Source: Tardiphaga sp. (GTDB lineage: Bacteria; Pseudomonadota; Alphaproteobacteria; Rhizobiales; Xanthobacteraceae). Taken from it: a stretch of 43,843 nucleotides of DNA. The DNA lies in NCBI RefSeq assembly GCF_028290495.1, contig NZ_JAQGJT010000068.1, positions 1 through 43,843 on the forward strand, written 5' to 3'. Both the position numbers and the translations under genes were made by a program. This document shows, piece after piece, positions 17,048 to 25,302 of the stretch (positions are counted from its first letter, which is position 1; each line of letters starts with the position of its first letter). The notes beneath the pieces were generated by a model. That model ran no database searches, had not been told where the DNA came from, and saw only the letters and a program-made list of their open reading frames with translations.

Positions 17048-19036
17048 TTACTGTGCGGGCTCGAACATGCCCGCTGGTCCAGATGCTTTCTGCTCAACCA
17101 TCGTCTCGAGCCAAGACTGCAACATCAAGACCGCCCATAGCGGTCGCGAGTGATCGCGGCGGCCGCTCAGATGATCCAACCAGCAGTTCTGAACTCTTCG
17201 TGCATCCAGCAAACCCTGGCGGCGAAGACGTGGCTCGGAGAGAAGGTCCGCGGCCCACGAGTGCAGGGGGCCTTTCAACCAGGCGCCGATAGGGACGTCA
17301 AAACCCTGTTTAGGTCGATCGATCAGGTGGTGCGGCAAGTAGCGGTTGAGAACCTGCCGTAAGATCCACTTGCCTTGGCCGTGGCGCACCTTTGCAGTGT
17401 TTGGTAATCGCCAGGAGAACTCCACGACGCGATGATCGAGAATCGGACAGCGTGCTTCCAGGCCCGTCGCCATGCTGGCGCGATCAAGCTTTACCAGAAT
17501 GTCGCCCGGGAGATAGCCGATCATGTCTCGAACAATGAAGTCGGATAGAAGATCGTTCAGCAGCGGCGCCTTGCCCGAATCGGTGACCGTCTGCTCCGGC
17601 GTTAGCTGTAGCTGGGAAAAACGCATCGTTTGCCGATACATTTCGTCAGCATCATTGCCTCCAAACAGCTGCGCCAGGCGGTTAATTCGGTCGCCCTGGA
17701 TCATCCGTCGCAGGTGGTTCGGAAGAGGCAGGGCGTCGATGATGTCTTCCCTCAAACCGCGTGCAAGCAAGCCCACGCCCATTGCCGCCGTTCGCCGAAG
17801 TGGTCCATTGGAGTTAAGGAGGGAAGCCAGACGGGCAGTCAAGAGATGCCTGGAATACCCGCCGAAACATTCGTCACCGCCGTCGCCGGAGAGGACCACC
17901 GTTACATCTCGGCGAGCGAGACGAGAGAGAAGTAACGTCGGAATCTGCGATTCGTCGGCAAACGGCTCGTCCCACACGCAAGGCAGTTCGGGAATGACTG
18001 CTCTGGCGTCCGCGGGAGTGAGACGGAGTTCTGTATGGTCCGTGCCGAGATGACGGGCCACTCCCGCAGCGTTGGCCGCTTCGTCGAAGGTGGGTTCGCC
18101 GAACCCAATAGTGAACGTGCGGACCGGCCGCGTCGATTGAGATTGCATTAGGGCGACGACAGTTGAACTGTCGATGCCGCCGGATAGAAATAGCCCGATT
18201 GGCACGTCAGCGACCATGCGGTCGCCCACGGCCTTCTGGAGTAAATTGTCAAGATTCGACACGAGCTCGCGATCGTCGGCGGGAGCGGGATTCTTTCGGC
18301 CGTTTCTGGCGACATCGGTCAGCGACCACCAGGAGTAGGTCCTCGTTCGCAACTCTGCTGCATCCCGTAGAGCTAGAAGGTCACCGGCACTGAAGGATAG
18401 AATACTGCCGGGCGGAAGTTTGAAGACGTTTCGCCATATACAATGTTCATCCGACAACCAGCCCTGAGCGAGAAATTCGGCAACCGCGCACGCGTTGATC
18501 TCCGGAACAAAATCGGGGAATGCGGCGATCGCTTTTAACTCTGAGGCAAAGACCGCCGAACTTCGCGTTCTGGCGATGTAGAGGGGCTTCTTTCCCATTC
18601 GATCGCGGGCTAGATGGAGAATGCGGTTCTGGCGATCCCATAGGCCGATTGCGAACATTCCGTTGCTGCGGCTTAAGGCTGTCTCAAGCCCCCATCTCTC
18701 AATCATCGCCAGCAGAACTTCAGTATCGCTACCGCCGATGAAGTTTTGACCTAGGCCCTGAAGCTCCTGCCGCAGCGATAAATAATTGTAAATCTCGCCA
18801 TTGAATGTGATGATGAACCGGCCGCTCTTGGAAAGCATCGGTTGTCGGCCTGCATCTGTGAGGTCCACGATCGAGAGCCGGCGGTGCCCAAACGCAATCC
18901 CGGCGTCGCGATCACACCAGGTGCCGTCTGCATCCGGCCCGCGATGGCGCAAACGACTCGTCATTTGTCCGATCGCTGCGAGATCTGCGGATCCAGAAGC
19001 TCGCGGCATCTGAAGGATTCCGGTGATGCCACACAT
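17048..19036 (-). CDS. AsnB-family glutamine amidotransferase / asparagine synthase-like protein
   Basis: A complete 662-residue protein. The class II amidotransferase domain starts with the catalytic MCGI (Cys2) and continues with HRGPDADG, RRLSIVDL, FNGEIYNY and GGSDTE. The synthetase domain has SGGIDSS (285-291), SGDGGDECFGGY and LEARCPILDHRVVEF. All motifs needed for ammonia release and acyl-adenylate amidation are present. It is embedded between the Wzy-like and Wzz-like genes with gaps of 3 and 14 bases, so it belongs to the polysaccharide operon. Relatives in surface-glycan clusters amidate uronic acids or accompany exosortase-A loci, so a carboxyl group on the sugar or on a carrier-bound acid is the likely substrate. 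It is the second such enzyme in this window. Confidence 0.93.
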   Translation of the reverse strand: MCGITGILQMPRASGSADLAAIGQMTSRLRHRGPDADGTWCDRDAGIAFGHRRLSIVDLTDAGRQPMLSKSGRFIITFNGEIYNYLSLRQELQGLGQNFIGGSDTEVLLAMIERWGLETALSRSNGMFAIGLWDRQNRILHLARDRMGKKPLYIARTRSSAVFASELKAIAAFPDFVPEINACAVAEFLAQGWLSDEHCIWRNVFKLPPGSILSFSAGDLLALRDAAELRTRTYSWWSLTDVARNGRKNPAPADDRELVSNLDNLLQKAVGDRMVADVPIGLFLSGGIDSSTVVALMQSQSTRPVRTFTIGFGEPTFDEAANAAGVARHLGTDHTELRLTPADARAVIPELPCVWDEPFADESQIPTLLLSRLARRDVTVVLSGDGGDECFGGYSRHLLTARLASLLNSNGPLRRTAAMGVGLLARGLREDIIDALPLPNHLRRMIQGDRINRLAQLFGGNDADEMYRQTMRFSQLQLTPEQTVTDSGKAPLLNDLLSDFIVRDMIGYLPGDILVKLDRASMATGLEARCPILDHRVVEFSWRLPNTAKVRHGQGKWILRQVLNRYLPHHLIDRPKQGFDVPIGAWLKGPLHSWAADLLSEPRLRRQGLLDARRVQNCWLDHLSGRRDHSRPLWAVLMLQSWLETMVEQKASGPAGMFEPAQ

Positions 19037-19039
19037 GGT

Positions 19040-20293
19040 TCACCTTCCAGTGCGCGCGTGCGGTGACGGGACGGGTGCCGAGCCGAGGATCAGGCACAGA
19101 GCAAGCGCGAACCACACGATTGGTTGACGCAGGATGAAATGGCTTATGCTAAAAATGGACAGCGCAGCGATCAATGCCGCCAAAGCGTCGAACCCCGCGC
19201 GTAGCACGAGCACGAAAGTGCCGGCGAGGAGGCCACAAACGGCGATCACTGCGAGCAGGCCGCCTTGCGTGAATATGTCAAGCAGCGTGCTGTGAGCTTC
19301 GAAAGGTTTTGGTAGCGCCTGTCTATTGGTGACAAACGGCTTCTCAAGATGTGGTCCAGGTCCTAGCCCTAGAGATCCGGACTCGAGCCCGCGATATAGC
19401 GCATCGGTCCAGAGTTGTAGTCGCAGGGACGCGGTACGCTTCGTGGCGTCGCCACCATGATCCTTTGTCAAATTGATAGCCAGACTTTCAACGTCATCGG
19501 CGGTCGCTACGGCATACGGCGTTAACGAGAGCGTGAGAGGAACGGCAGCGATGATAATGAAGGCCGCCATCGCGAATCGGAGACCAAACCTGTGTTCCGG
19601 CGAGGTTAGCCAGGTTCTCAAACGCAGCACGAGAAAAAGCGCCAAGACTGCCACCATCGCAATAAGAAATGTATCGCTCTTGGTCATCCGGCCGACGATG
19701 AAGGTGAGCAGGAAACTGAACAATCCGGCGATGCGGCCAAACCCTTTTGATAACAGCGCAAGGCGGAGGGACAGCGGCGTGAAAACGGCGCAGTTTAGCG
19801 CGACCTGATTGGGATTTTCGGCCCATCCACGAAAACGGTCCCAGTACCAGGGGTCAACTGACGGCAGGCTGATGACGCCCCACCCCATGGCGATCTGAAG
19901 AAGTAGGGCGGCGTTCCAGAAGGCGATCAGAAGCCATTCGGTTTGGCGCAGCGGGCCGTCGGCTTGTATTGTCGCCGCGACGAGGAAGCTGATGGCTGCC
20001 ACCAATAGATACGCAAATGCGTCATGCAACATCGTGTCAGGGTCCAGTTCCTGACTTAGAAGTGCCACGCACGTTCCGACGCTTAAGGCCAAAGTTAAGC
20101 AGGCCCAAAATGCACCCATTCGGAGCACCGCGCTTGCGTTGTAAATTCGACCGGAAATCACCAGACGCAACGAGGCGTGGGCGAGCCATAGGACGAGGCA
20201 GACTTCACCAACGCCCAGCGGGACAGCTGGAAGGCGTAGCTGTGAAGCTGTCGTAAGTACAATGCCAAAAGCGAGAAGCGCATTACCCATCAT
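19040..20293 (-). CDS. O-antigen ligase / Wzy polymerase-like membrane protein
   Basis: A 417-residue polytopic protein with about ten hydrophobic segments, from LLAFGIVLTTASQL at the start to FALALCLILG at the end. A long periplasmic loop follows LSLTPYAVATADDVESLAI and contains LRLQLWTDALYRGLESGSLG followed by LGPGPHLEKPF. The pattern W.....G....GLG.GP.., then H..LLDIFTQGG, is typical of the O-antigen ligase/polymerase (Wzy/WaaL) group. It would join flipped repeat units in the periplasm. Its ATG overlaps the stop of the upstream glycosyltransferase (20290-20293), and the amidotransferase follows after three bases. Polymerase is favoured over lipid-A ligase because of the Wzz, OPX and flippase genes around it. 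Confidence 0.85.
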   Translation of the reverse strand: MMGNALLAFGIVLTTASQLRLPAVPLGVGEVCLVLWLAHASLRLVISGRIYNASAVLRMGAFWACLTLALSVGTCVALLSQELDPDTMLHDAFAYLLVAAISFLVAATIQADGPLRQTEWLLIAFWNAALLLQIAMGWGVISLPSVDPWYWDRFRGWAENPNQVALNCAVFTPLSLRLALLSKGFGRIAGLFSFLLTFIVGRMTKSDTFLIAMVAVLALFLVLRLRTWLTSPEHRFGLRFAMAAFIIIAAVPLTLSLTPYAVATADDVESLAINLTKDHGGDATKRTASLRLQLWTDALYRGLESGSLGLGPGPHLEKPFVTNRQALPKPFEAHSTLLDIFTQGGLLAVIAVCGLLAGTFVLVLRAGFDALAALIAALSIFSISHFILRQPIVWFALALCLILGSAPVPSPHARTGR

Positions 20294-21516
20294 GATATTT
20301 TGCTGCTGTGAAAGTTGGCTGAGTGATGTTCGGTACTGTCGTGGGATGGGGGGATCTGGGCGTCTCGTGGCCTGCCGGAGGAAAGCAGTTGCTGATAAAG
20401 ATCGGAATAACCATCGGCTACGACGTTCAGATCGAATTCACGGCGCACGAGTTCGATGGAGCGCGCTCCCATGGCTCTTGCGCGGCCAGGGTCCTGGAGA
20501 AGATCAAGAATAGCTGCGGCGAGTGCGCGCGGGTCGCGCTGAGGCACGAGGTGTCCATTCCAGTTCTCCGCAACCACGTCGTCGCAACCTGGCACCCGCG
20601 TGGCTACCATAGGCACGCCTGCTAAACCTGCTTCCAGCAGGACACGGGGGATGCCTTCCCGATATTCAGTGGGGCAGGCAAAGACATCGGCGATGCCGAG
20701 AAGTGCGGGAACGTCGGATCGCGCACCGAGCGCGATCACGTACGGTGCATACCGATCAACCAAAGCCTGATCCACAGCAAAGGGACCCTCGCTCTCCCTT
20801 GGGCCGACAAGCAGGAAGCGGACATCAGGCCGAACCGCATGGACAATTGCCGCCGCTTCAAGAAGCGTGGGTATACCCTTCTGTACGGTCAGTCGGCTCA
20901 CCGTGAGCACGACCTCGCTATCGCCCAGCCCCAGCTCGGATCGAAGTTTCGCAATCGAAATGGAGTGCGTCTGGACCTGTGCTGCCTCGAAGGCGCCGAC
21001 GTCTATTCCCGAACTTCTGATCAGCACAGCCGGGCTGCTGCCGAGCAGATGGTAGCGGTGGAAGAAGCGACTATCAGCTGTGTTTTGAAATACAGTCGCC
21101 GTAGTCCAGCGTGCGGCCAGCCGCTGCAACGCGAGGTAGACCGGCCTGAGCGCAAGGGCTTTCAGGTGCGCCGAGGAAAAGACCCACCCCATTCCGTTGA
21201 TGGTGCGTACAACTGGAACCGTACCTCGGATTGCAAGCGGCGCAAGCAGGTTTGGTTTTGTATCAAACGTCTGAACAACGTCGGGTCGAATATCCCTCAC
21301 AAGCTGCGACAACTGGCCGATGGCCATCCGATCAGCAATACGCGCGCCAAATCTATCGAAATCATAACCATGGTAATCTATGCCGCATTTTGAAAACGGA
21401 CGCGCAACGCCCGTGCCGGCGGCGCTCACCCGGAATCCGCGGCTCCGCAGAGCTGACAGGAAGGGGATCCGCATTGCATGATCCTCACCTCCGACGCAGA
21501 GCACGTGCAACGTCAT
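20290..21516 (-). CDS. GT4-family glycosyltransferase
   Basis: A 408-residue GT-B fold enzyme. The N-terminal half (MTLHVLCVGGEDHAMRIPFL, VVQTFDTKPNLLAPLAIRGT, INGMGWVFSS) would bind the lipid-linked acceptor. The C-terminal half carries ...VVLTVSRLTVQKGIPTLLEA, FLLVGPRESEGPF and the E-x7-E donor site in EYREGIPRVLLEAG. It probably adds a sugar to an undecaprenyl-linked intermediate at the cytoplasmic face. AAAGGGA precedes the ATG. It is the first gene of the long minus-strand operon running toward 10114. A palindrome that also occurs upstream of the LuxR-type gene lies about 136 bases before its start, so the operon promoter is expected in 21517-21785. Confidence 0.92.
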   Translation of the reverse strand: MTLHVLCVGGEDHAMRIPFLSALRSRGFRVSAAGTGVARPFSKCGIDYHGYDFDRFGARIADRMAIGQLSQLVRDIRPDVVQTFDTKPNLLAPLAIRGTVPVVRTINGMGWVFSSAHLKALALRPVYLALQRLAARWTTATVFQNTADSRFFHRYHLLGSSPAVLIRSSGIDVGAFEAAQVQTHSISIAKLRSELGLGDSEVVLTVSRLTVQKGIPTLLEAAAIVHAVRPDVRFLLVGPRESEGPFAVDQALVDRYAPYVIALGARSDVPALLGIADVFACPTEYREGIPRVLLEAGLAGVPMVATRVPGCDDVVAENWNGHLVPQRDPRALAAAILDLLQDPGRARAMGARSIELVRREFDLNVVADGYSDLYQQLLSSGRPRDAQIPPSHDSTEHHSANFHSSKIS

Positions 21517-21651
21517 GCTAGTCCCTTTCGGTCACCGCCGCCATGCAGCTCCGCCAAATCGAGAAATCTCGTGCGACTGGCTTCCGCCTTCTCCGAGTAC
21601 AAGGCACCCGCCAACGTGGTGATACCTTACGAGACGATCAGAAAGTGTCTC

Positions 21652-21665
21652 CATTCATTTGAATG
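21652..21665. promoter_or_regulatory. candidate operator, copy 1 (CATTCATTTGAATG)
   Basis: A perfect 14-base inverted repeat: CATTCA, two bases, TGAATG. It sits 136 bases upstream of the glycosyltransferase start, inside the 269-base gap between that gene and the LuxR-type regulator gene. Read in the direction of the operon it is TCATTCAAATGAATGGAG, matching the two copies upstream of the regulator gene beyond the core. Confidence 0.65.
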
Positions 21666-21785
21666 AGGATAGCATCGAAAGGTCCAGGTGATCTCGCAGG
21701 AGTGATGCGCTTGTTGTTGTCGAGATCTTCTTTAGCGCCTGGTGGGCATCAGGTATGGATGTGAATCCATTGGATGTCCTTCTCT

Positions 21786-22451
21786 TCAGGGTAAGACGGC
21801 GACCCGTCCCAGTAGTGCTACCAACTCTGCCTGCCGTCGCGTCTGTGTCTTGATGAACAGAGCAGCCAAATGTGAGCGTATTGTCGTTCGACTCAGTCGT
21901 CGGGAGCGGGCTATGTCAAGCAAGTTGCGACCTCGCGCTAACTCGACGGCAAGCTGCGTTTCTGCCGCTGTGAAGGCAAACAGGCGCTGGAGGGTACGGG
22001 GCATCGGTTCCGGATGAGCGTCGAGATCGAGCAGGATGACAGTGCTCGTTTCATCCGACCGGGCATTGACGACCTGATCTACAAGAGTCGTGATTCCTTC
22101 CTTAGAGGAAGTCGCCAGCCATGACGTCGAGCCAACGGGAATTTGGGCTCCCGCACGACTAAGCAGTTGCTTTAGAGAACTGTAGAGTGTTTCGCGACCA
22201 GCGATATGACAGCGTTCGCGTCCCAATATTGCGCGGGCGGTTGCGCTCGCTTCGATGACGCGGTCACGTATGAGCAAGATATGCCCGCAACCGATACGCC
22301 CCATAGCCGCGCGTAGCTCGTCATGGTTCTCTCCAGGATTGGCATCGGGCAAGACGGGGGCACGATTCGAGATGTTGAAGATTGATTCCTTGCACGGATG
22401 CAGCGAAGCAATCGCGCTGGGCAACGTGGCGCTCTGGTTCAAATTCAGCAT
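21786..22451 (-). CDS. LuxR-type transcriptional regulator
   Basis: A 221-residue protein. Its C-terminal 60 residues form a GerE/LuxR helix-turn-helix: FTAAETQLAVELARGRNLLD, then IARSRRLSRTTIRSHLAALF and a KTQTRRQAELVALL ending. The N-terminal part (about 40-150) has the length and pattern of a PAS-like sensory domain (IGCGHILLIRDRVIEASATA and STVILLDLDAH) but no phosphoacceptor motif, so it is not a response regulator. AAGGGA before the ATG supports the start. It lies between the two polysaccharide operons, and two palindromes sit 31-68 bases upstream of its start with a third before the glycosyltransferase operon. It is the obvious candidate for cluster-specific control and autoregulation. 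The signal is unknown. Confidence 0.88.
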   Translation of the reverse strand: MLNLNQSATLPSAIASLHPCKESIFNISNRAPVLPDANPGENHDELRAAMGRIGCGHILLIRDRVIEASATARAILGRERCHIAGRETLYSSLKQLLSRAGAQIPVGSTSWLATSSKEGITTLVDQVVNARSDETSTVILLDLDAHPEPMPRTLQRLFAFTAAETQLAVELARGRNLLDIARSRRLSRTTIRSHLAALFIKTQTRRQAELVALLGRVAVLP

Positions 22452-22481
22452 TTCGTTGTTCCCTTCTCGCCTGCTGTCTCA

Positions 22482-22495
22482 CATTCAAATGAAGG
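22482..22495. promoter_or_regulatory. candidate operator, copy 2 (CATTCAAATGAAGG)
   Basis: Matches the CATTCAWWTGAATG palindrome except for one base in the right arm. It is 31 bases upstream of the LuxR-type gene start, where a bound protein could block or recruit RNA polymerase. Confidence 0.6.
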
Positions 22496-22505
22496 ACGGG
22501 CACCT

Positions 22506-22519
22506 CAATCAAATGAATG
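22506..22519. promoter_or_regulatory. candidate operator, copy 3 (CAATCAAATGAATG)
   Basis: Matches the palindrome with one base changed in the left arm. It is 24 bases, a little over two helical turns, from copy 2, so two dimers could bind nearly the same face of the helix. Confidence 0.6.
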
Positions 22520-22760
22520 ACTGATGGCGTCAAAATCATTCCAATTTCAGCAAGCGCTGTAAATTTCAAATCGGGGGTAACCCGGCTGCTCGCTTGGCTG
22601 AAGAAATTTTCAGCTCGCAGGACGGTTGGCCGAGTGCACTGATGAATATCTTGCGGCGAGAAAGCAGGGCAAGCGCCTCAGCGTGCGGTTTTTCTCAAAA
22701 CATTGCGCCGGAAGCAGGCGAGGCGGTATCTATTGTGGGTAATCCGTTCGTGCCAATGGC

Positions 22761-24032
22761 TCAGTTTGATGCGCTGGCCGCAGCCGAAGGGCGCAACGCA
22801 ACATCGACCACATCCCCCGGCTCTACATCGAAATCAACCGATGTGGCGATCCTGTCCCATTGTTGGCCGACCTTCCGGATGATGGTGACTTCCGGCCGGA
22901 GATCGCTTGTCCCGATCGGCGCCGCTCCGACGCCACCAATAGGTTGCATTTTTTGGCTCAGCGCCTGCATTCTCACTCGTAGGTCTGCCATGCGAGCGTT
23001 TGAATCTTTCAACTCGCGCAGTAGATTGATGGTTCGTTGACTGGCGATCCGCTCGATCTGGCGCAAGAAATCTTCGCGCTGACGTTGCTGCCGCATAAGC
23101 TCGACGGTGGTCTGCAGTCGCCGCGTCGATGACAGTAAGAGGGCACGTCGGCTTTCCGTAACGCGAGGACTTGGCAATGATCCCGAGCCAAACAGTTTGA
23201 TGACCCGTTCGAGTTCTTCCTCATCGGCTTGCACGCCCTTTTCCTCACCATCCTGCTGCTTTCTGAGGGTGGCGAGCTGCGCATCTGATTGTTTTGCTGC
23301 GTCTTCCAGAAAGCTTCGTTCCCTGCGATAGTCGATCTGCGCGGTCTTCAGCGACTGCGCCTCGGATTGCAAAATGGGGTCGATTGTGGATGCCGGCAAG
23401 GATATCTCCCTAGGGGCGGTCTGATCGAAGCTGTCATCGCCTCGCAGTTCCGCATTGATGCGTACAACGTGAAAATACTCCTTGATATATTCGGTTGAGA
23501 ACAATTGATAGTCGCGCATGAGATCCGCCGGATCGGTGCCTTGCTGCGCGCGCGAGCGCAACAGGCTAAAGCCGCCGGCAACAGCGACAGCCTGGCGCAC
23601 GGTCATGGATGCTCGATACACCTGCTGCCCCGGCGTGAGGACGTCGCCAGTGATGTAGATCGGCCTATACTCCACAACGCTCGTCATGACGTCCCCGGGC
23701 TTGACAACGAGAGCCTGCTCGCGCCCGTCTGGTGAGCGCTGACGCAATATCCTGGCCTGCAGCAACGTCTCCATACGGGTTTGCAATTCCGCCGGGCTCA
23801 GACCCGCAACTTCCACCGTGCCAACTCCGGGAAGAGCGATAGTGCCGTCGATCTGAATCTGTACTCTATTGCGTTGGTCAGGAACGCCGCCAACCGACAC
23901 CTCGACAGTATCACCTGGAGCGAGTCTATATTGTGCTCCGAGGCTGCCTTCGCTGCTCGTCAAGACAACAATCACCGCCCAGAAGACGGTGGGGATACAG
24001 CTGAAGGTCTTACTGCGACGTTTGCCGTTCAT
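22761..24032 (-). CDS. outer-membrane polysaccharide export (OPX/Wza-like) protein with coiled-coil insert
   Basis: A 423-residue exported protein. The signal segment (FWAVIVVLTSSEGSLGA) is followed by a polysaccharide-export domain (YRLAPGDTVEVSVGGVPDQR, IQIDGTIALPGVGTVEVAGL), an SLBB-like domain (RPIYITGDVLTPGQQVYRAS, MTVRQAVAVAGGF), a coiled-coil region (about 220-360) and a final SLBB-like strand set (EVTIIRKVGQQWDRIATSVD, FDVEPGDVVDVAL). The order and the coiled coil resemble periplasm-spanning rhizobial export proteins such as ExoF. No lipobox cysteine is seen after the signal. AAGGAG eight bases before the ATG fixes the start, which overlaps the end of the propeller gene by 23 bases. 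It is the last gene of the sugar-precursor operon and the likely exit for the polymer. Confidence 0.9.
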   Translation of the reverse strand: MNGKRRSKTFSCIPTVFWAVIVVLTSSEGSLGAQYRLAPGDTVEVSVGGVPDQRNRVQIQIDGTIALPGVGTVEVAGLSPAELQTRMETLLQARILRQRSPDGREQALVVKPGDVMTSVVEYRPIYITGDVLTPGQQVYRASMTVRQAVAVAGGFSLLRSRAQQGTDPADLMRDYQLFSTEYIKEYFHVVRINAELRGDDSFDQTAPREISLPASTIDPILQSEAQSLKTAQIDYRRERSFLEDAAKQSDAQLATLRKQQDGEEKGVQADEEELERVIKLFGSGSLPSPRVTESRRALLLSSTRRLQTTVELMRQQRQREDFLRQIERIASQRTINLLRELKDSNARMADLRVRMQALSQKMQPIGGVGAAPIGTSDLRPEVTIIRKVGQQWDRIATSVDFDVEPGDVVDVALRPSAAASASN

Positions 24033-25302
24033 GATGGTCTCCTTGCCTTAGCCCTTCACGGCTATCCCAATCAGCCCAGTCGATGCGGGAAACAAAATCA
24101 AACACCGGTCCGCCTCGCTGCCCCCAGTTGCTCGACCAAATGATTTGTGATCCATCGGGAGAGGGTGATGCGTGCGTTTCGCTCCAGTAGTCGTACGGCG
24201 TGTTAAGCGTGTGAGCGATACGTCGGAACTCGCCGCTGCGATCTATCTTCAGTGCAATAACCTCCTGCGCGAAAGGGGCCACTCGCAAACGGCCGGTCAA
24301 CGAGAGCGGGTTGCCGGCATAACTCAGGAAAACCCATCCGGGACGGCGTATCGCTCGCATTGAGGCATGCTGTGCATCGCCGTATGGAGCAAGCGCCGTG
24401 ACCAGCCCGTCCTGAAGTCTCCGTTTGATCACCTGATACCGGTCAGGAGACGATTTGCTAATTCCAACATAGACTTCCTGACCATCGCTATCGACGGTCA
24501 TGTCGCCATGGCCGGGCCGATGATGTTCGGTCCAGCTCTGGATGAGATTTCCATCGGTGGTAAGCACAAATGCTTGATCTGTGAGGTCACTGAGAGATTG
24601 CTGGCAGAAGATGTACTTGCCCAGCGGCGAGATCCCGCAATAATTATTTTTTCCAGGAAGTCGCGCCAGGTCAACGTCAGGAAATTTCTGACGACTCGAA
24701 AGATCAAATGCGAATGCGACGAGCGCTCCCGTTTGGCTCGTGGCGCGCACGACGATGCGGCTTCCATCCCATGAGGGATTGCCCTTGTATGGGCCGAATT
24801 GAAGTTCGCGATAGGCCTCTGTCTCAAAGATCAGTTCTTCGGTGTTATTTCGCGGTGCCCACCGCGAAATTCGATGCCCGGAAATGCAAATCATGAGGTC
24901 CGGATCTTGTGGATGCCATTCGCATTCACCCGCCCGTTGTCGCCGGAAGAGTGGAGCGTAGGTGTGCCCATCAAGAAAGCACAAGCCGCCGCAACCGTTG
25001 ACAATCAAAAGCAAGCTTTGGTCGGCATTCCAGGCTTGAGCGCTCGAATACCGATGAGTGCAGTAGGGGCGACTGCAGGTTACACCGTTTCCCATCGGAC
25101 TTTCGGAGTTGGTTACACGCACGAAGGTTGTGCCGAGGGATGGATCTACGGCCGGTACCAGGTAGTTAGGAAAATCCATGCTCGGTGCAAGAACAAGTTT
25201 AGCATTTGAGAGGGGCTCCGATAGGGCTATCCTGGAAATGACGAGCGCGCCAGCGACGCTGCACCACAAGGCAACTCGGATGCAACTGCGCGGGGTCATC
25301 AT
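24010..25302 (-). CDS. secreted beta-propeller protein of unknown function
   Basis: A 430-residue protein with a signal peptide (about residues 1-29, ALVISRIALSEP). Repeating propeller-like segments follow: YSSAQAWNADQSLLLIVNGC, GECEWHPQDPDLMICISGH, GNPSWDGSRIVVRATSQTG, CGISPLGKYIFCQQSLSDLT, HGDMTVDSDGQEVYVG and SPDGSQIIWSSNWGQ. These resemble TolB/WD40-like or oligogalacturonate-lyase-like blades. Several cysteines (CSRPYC, NGCGGLC) suggest disulfides. The ATG at 25302 overlaps the stop of the upstream epimerase (ATGA). Placement between the sugar-modifying genes and the exporter suggests a periplasmic role on the polymer, perhaps binding or cleavage. No catalytic residues can be named, so the function is open. 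Confidence 0.85.
   Translation of the reverse strand: MMTPRSCIRVALWCSVAGALVISRIALSEPLSNAKLVLAPSMDFPNYLVPAVDPSLGTTFVRVTNSESPMGNGVTCSRPYCTHRYSSAQAWNADQSLLLIVNGCGGLCFLDGHTYAPLFRRQRAGECEWHPQDPDLMICISGHRISRWAPRNNTEELIFETEAYRELQFGPYKGNPSWDGSRIVVRATSQTGALVAFAFDLSSRQKFPDVDLARLPGKNNYCGISPLGKYIFCQQSLSDLTDQAFVLTTDGNLIQSWTEHHRPGHGDMTVDSDGQEVYVGISKSSPDRYQVIKRRLQDGLVTALAPYGDAQHASMRAIRRPGWVFLSYAGNPLSLTGRLRVAPFAQEVIALKIDRSGEFRRIAHTLNTPYDYWSETHASPSPDGSQIIWSSNWGQRGGPVFDFVSRIDWADWDSREGLRQGDHHERQTSQ

Larger units (their letters stand above)
22452..22760. other. regulatory gap upstream of the LuxR-type gene
   Basis: A 309-base gap between the end of the OPX gene and the start of the regulator. It carries two palindromes (22482-22519). 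A weak GCTGAA/TTCAGC inverted repeat lies around 22598-22615. No reading frame here resembles a gene. Confidence 0.6.

Noticed and set aside
19040..20293. Exosortase identity for the polytopic membrane protein
   Set aside because: The amidotransferase/ligase/ACP set made me look for an exosortase, but this protein has the long periplasmic loop and length of a Wzy/WaaL-type protein and no exosortase-like Cys/Arg/His pattern was noticed.
22598..22615. GCTGAA/TTCAGC inverted repeat as a terminator of the OPX operon
   Set aside because: The stem is only six pairs, AT-rich in the loop, and not followed by a T-run; too weak to list as a terminator.
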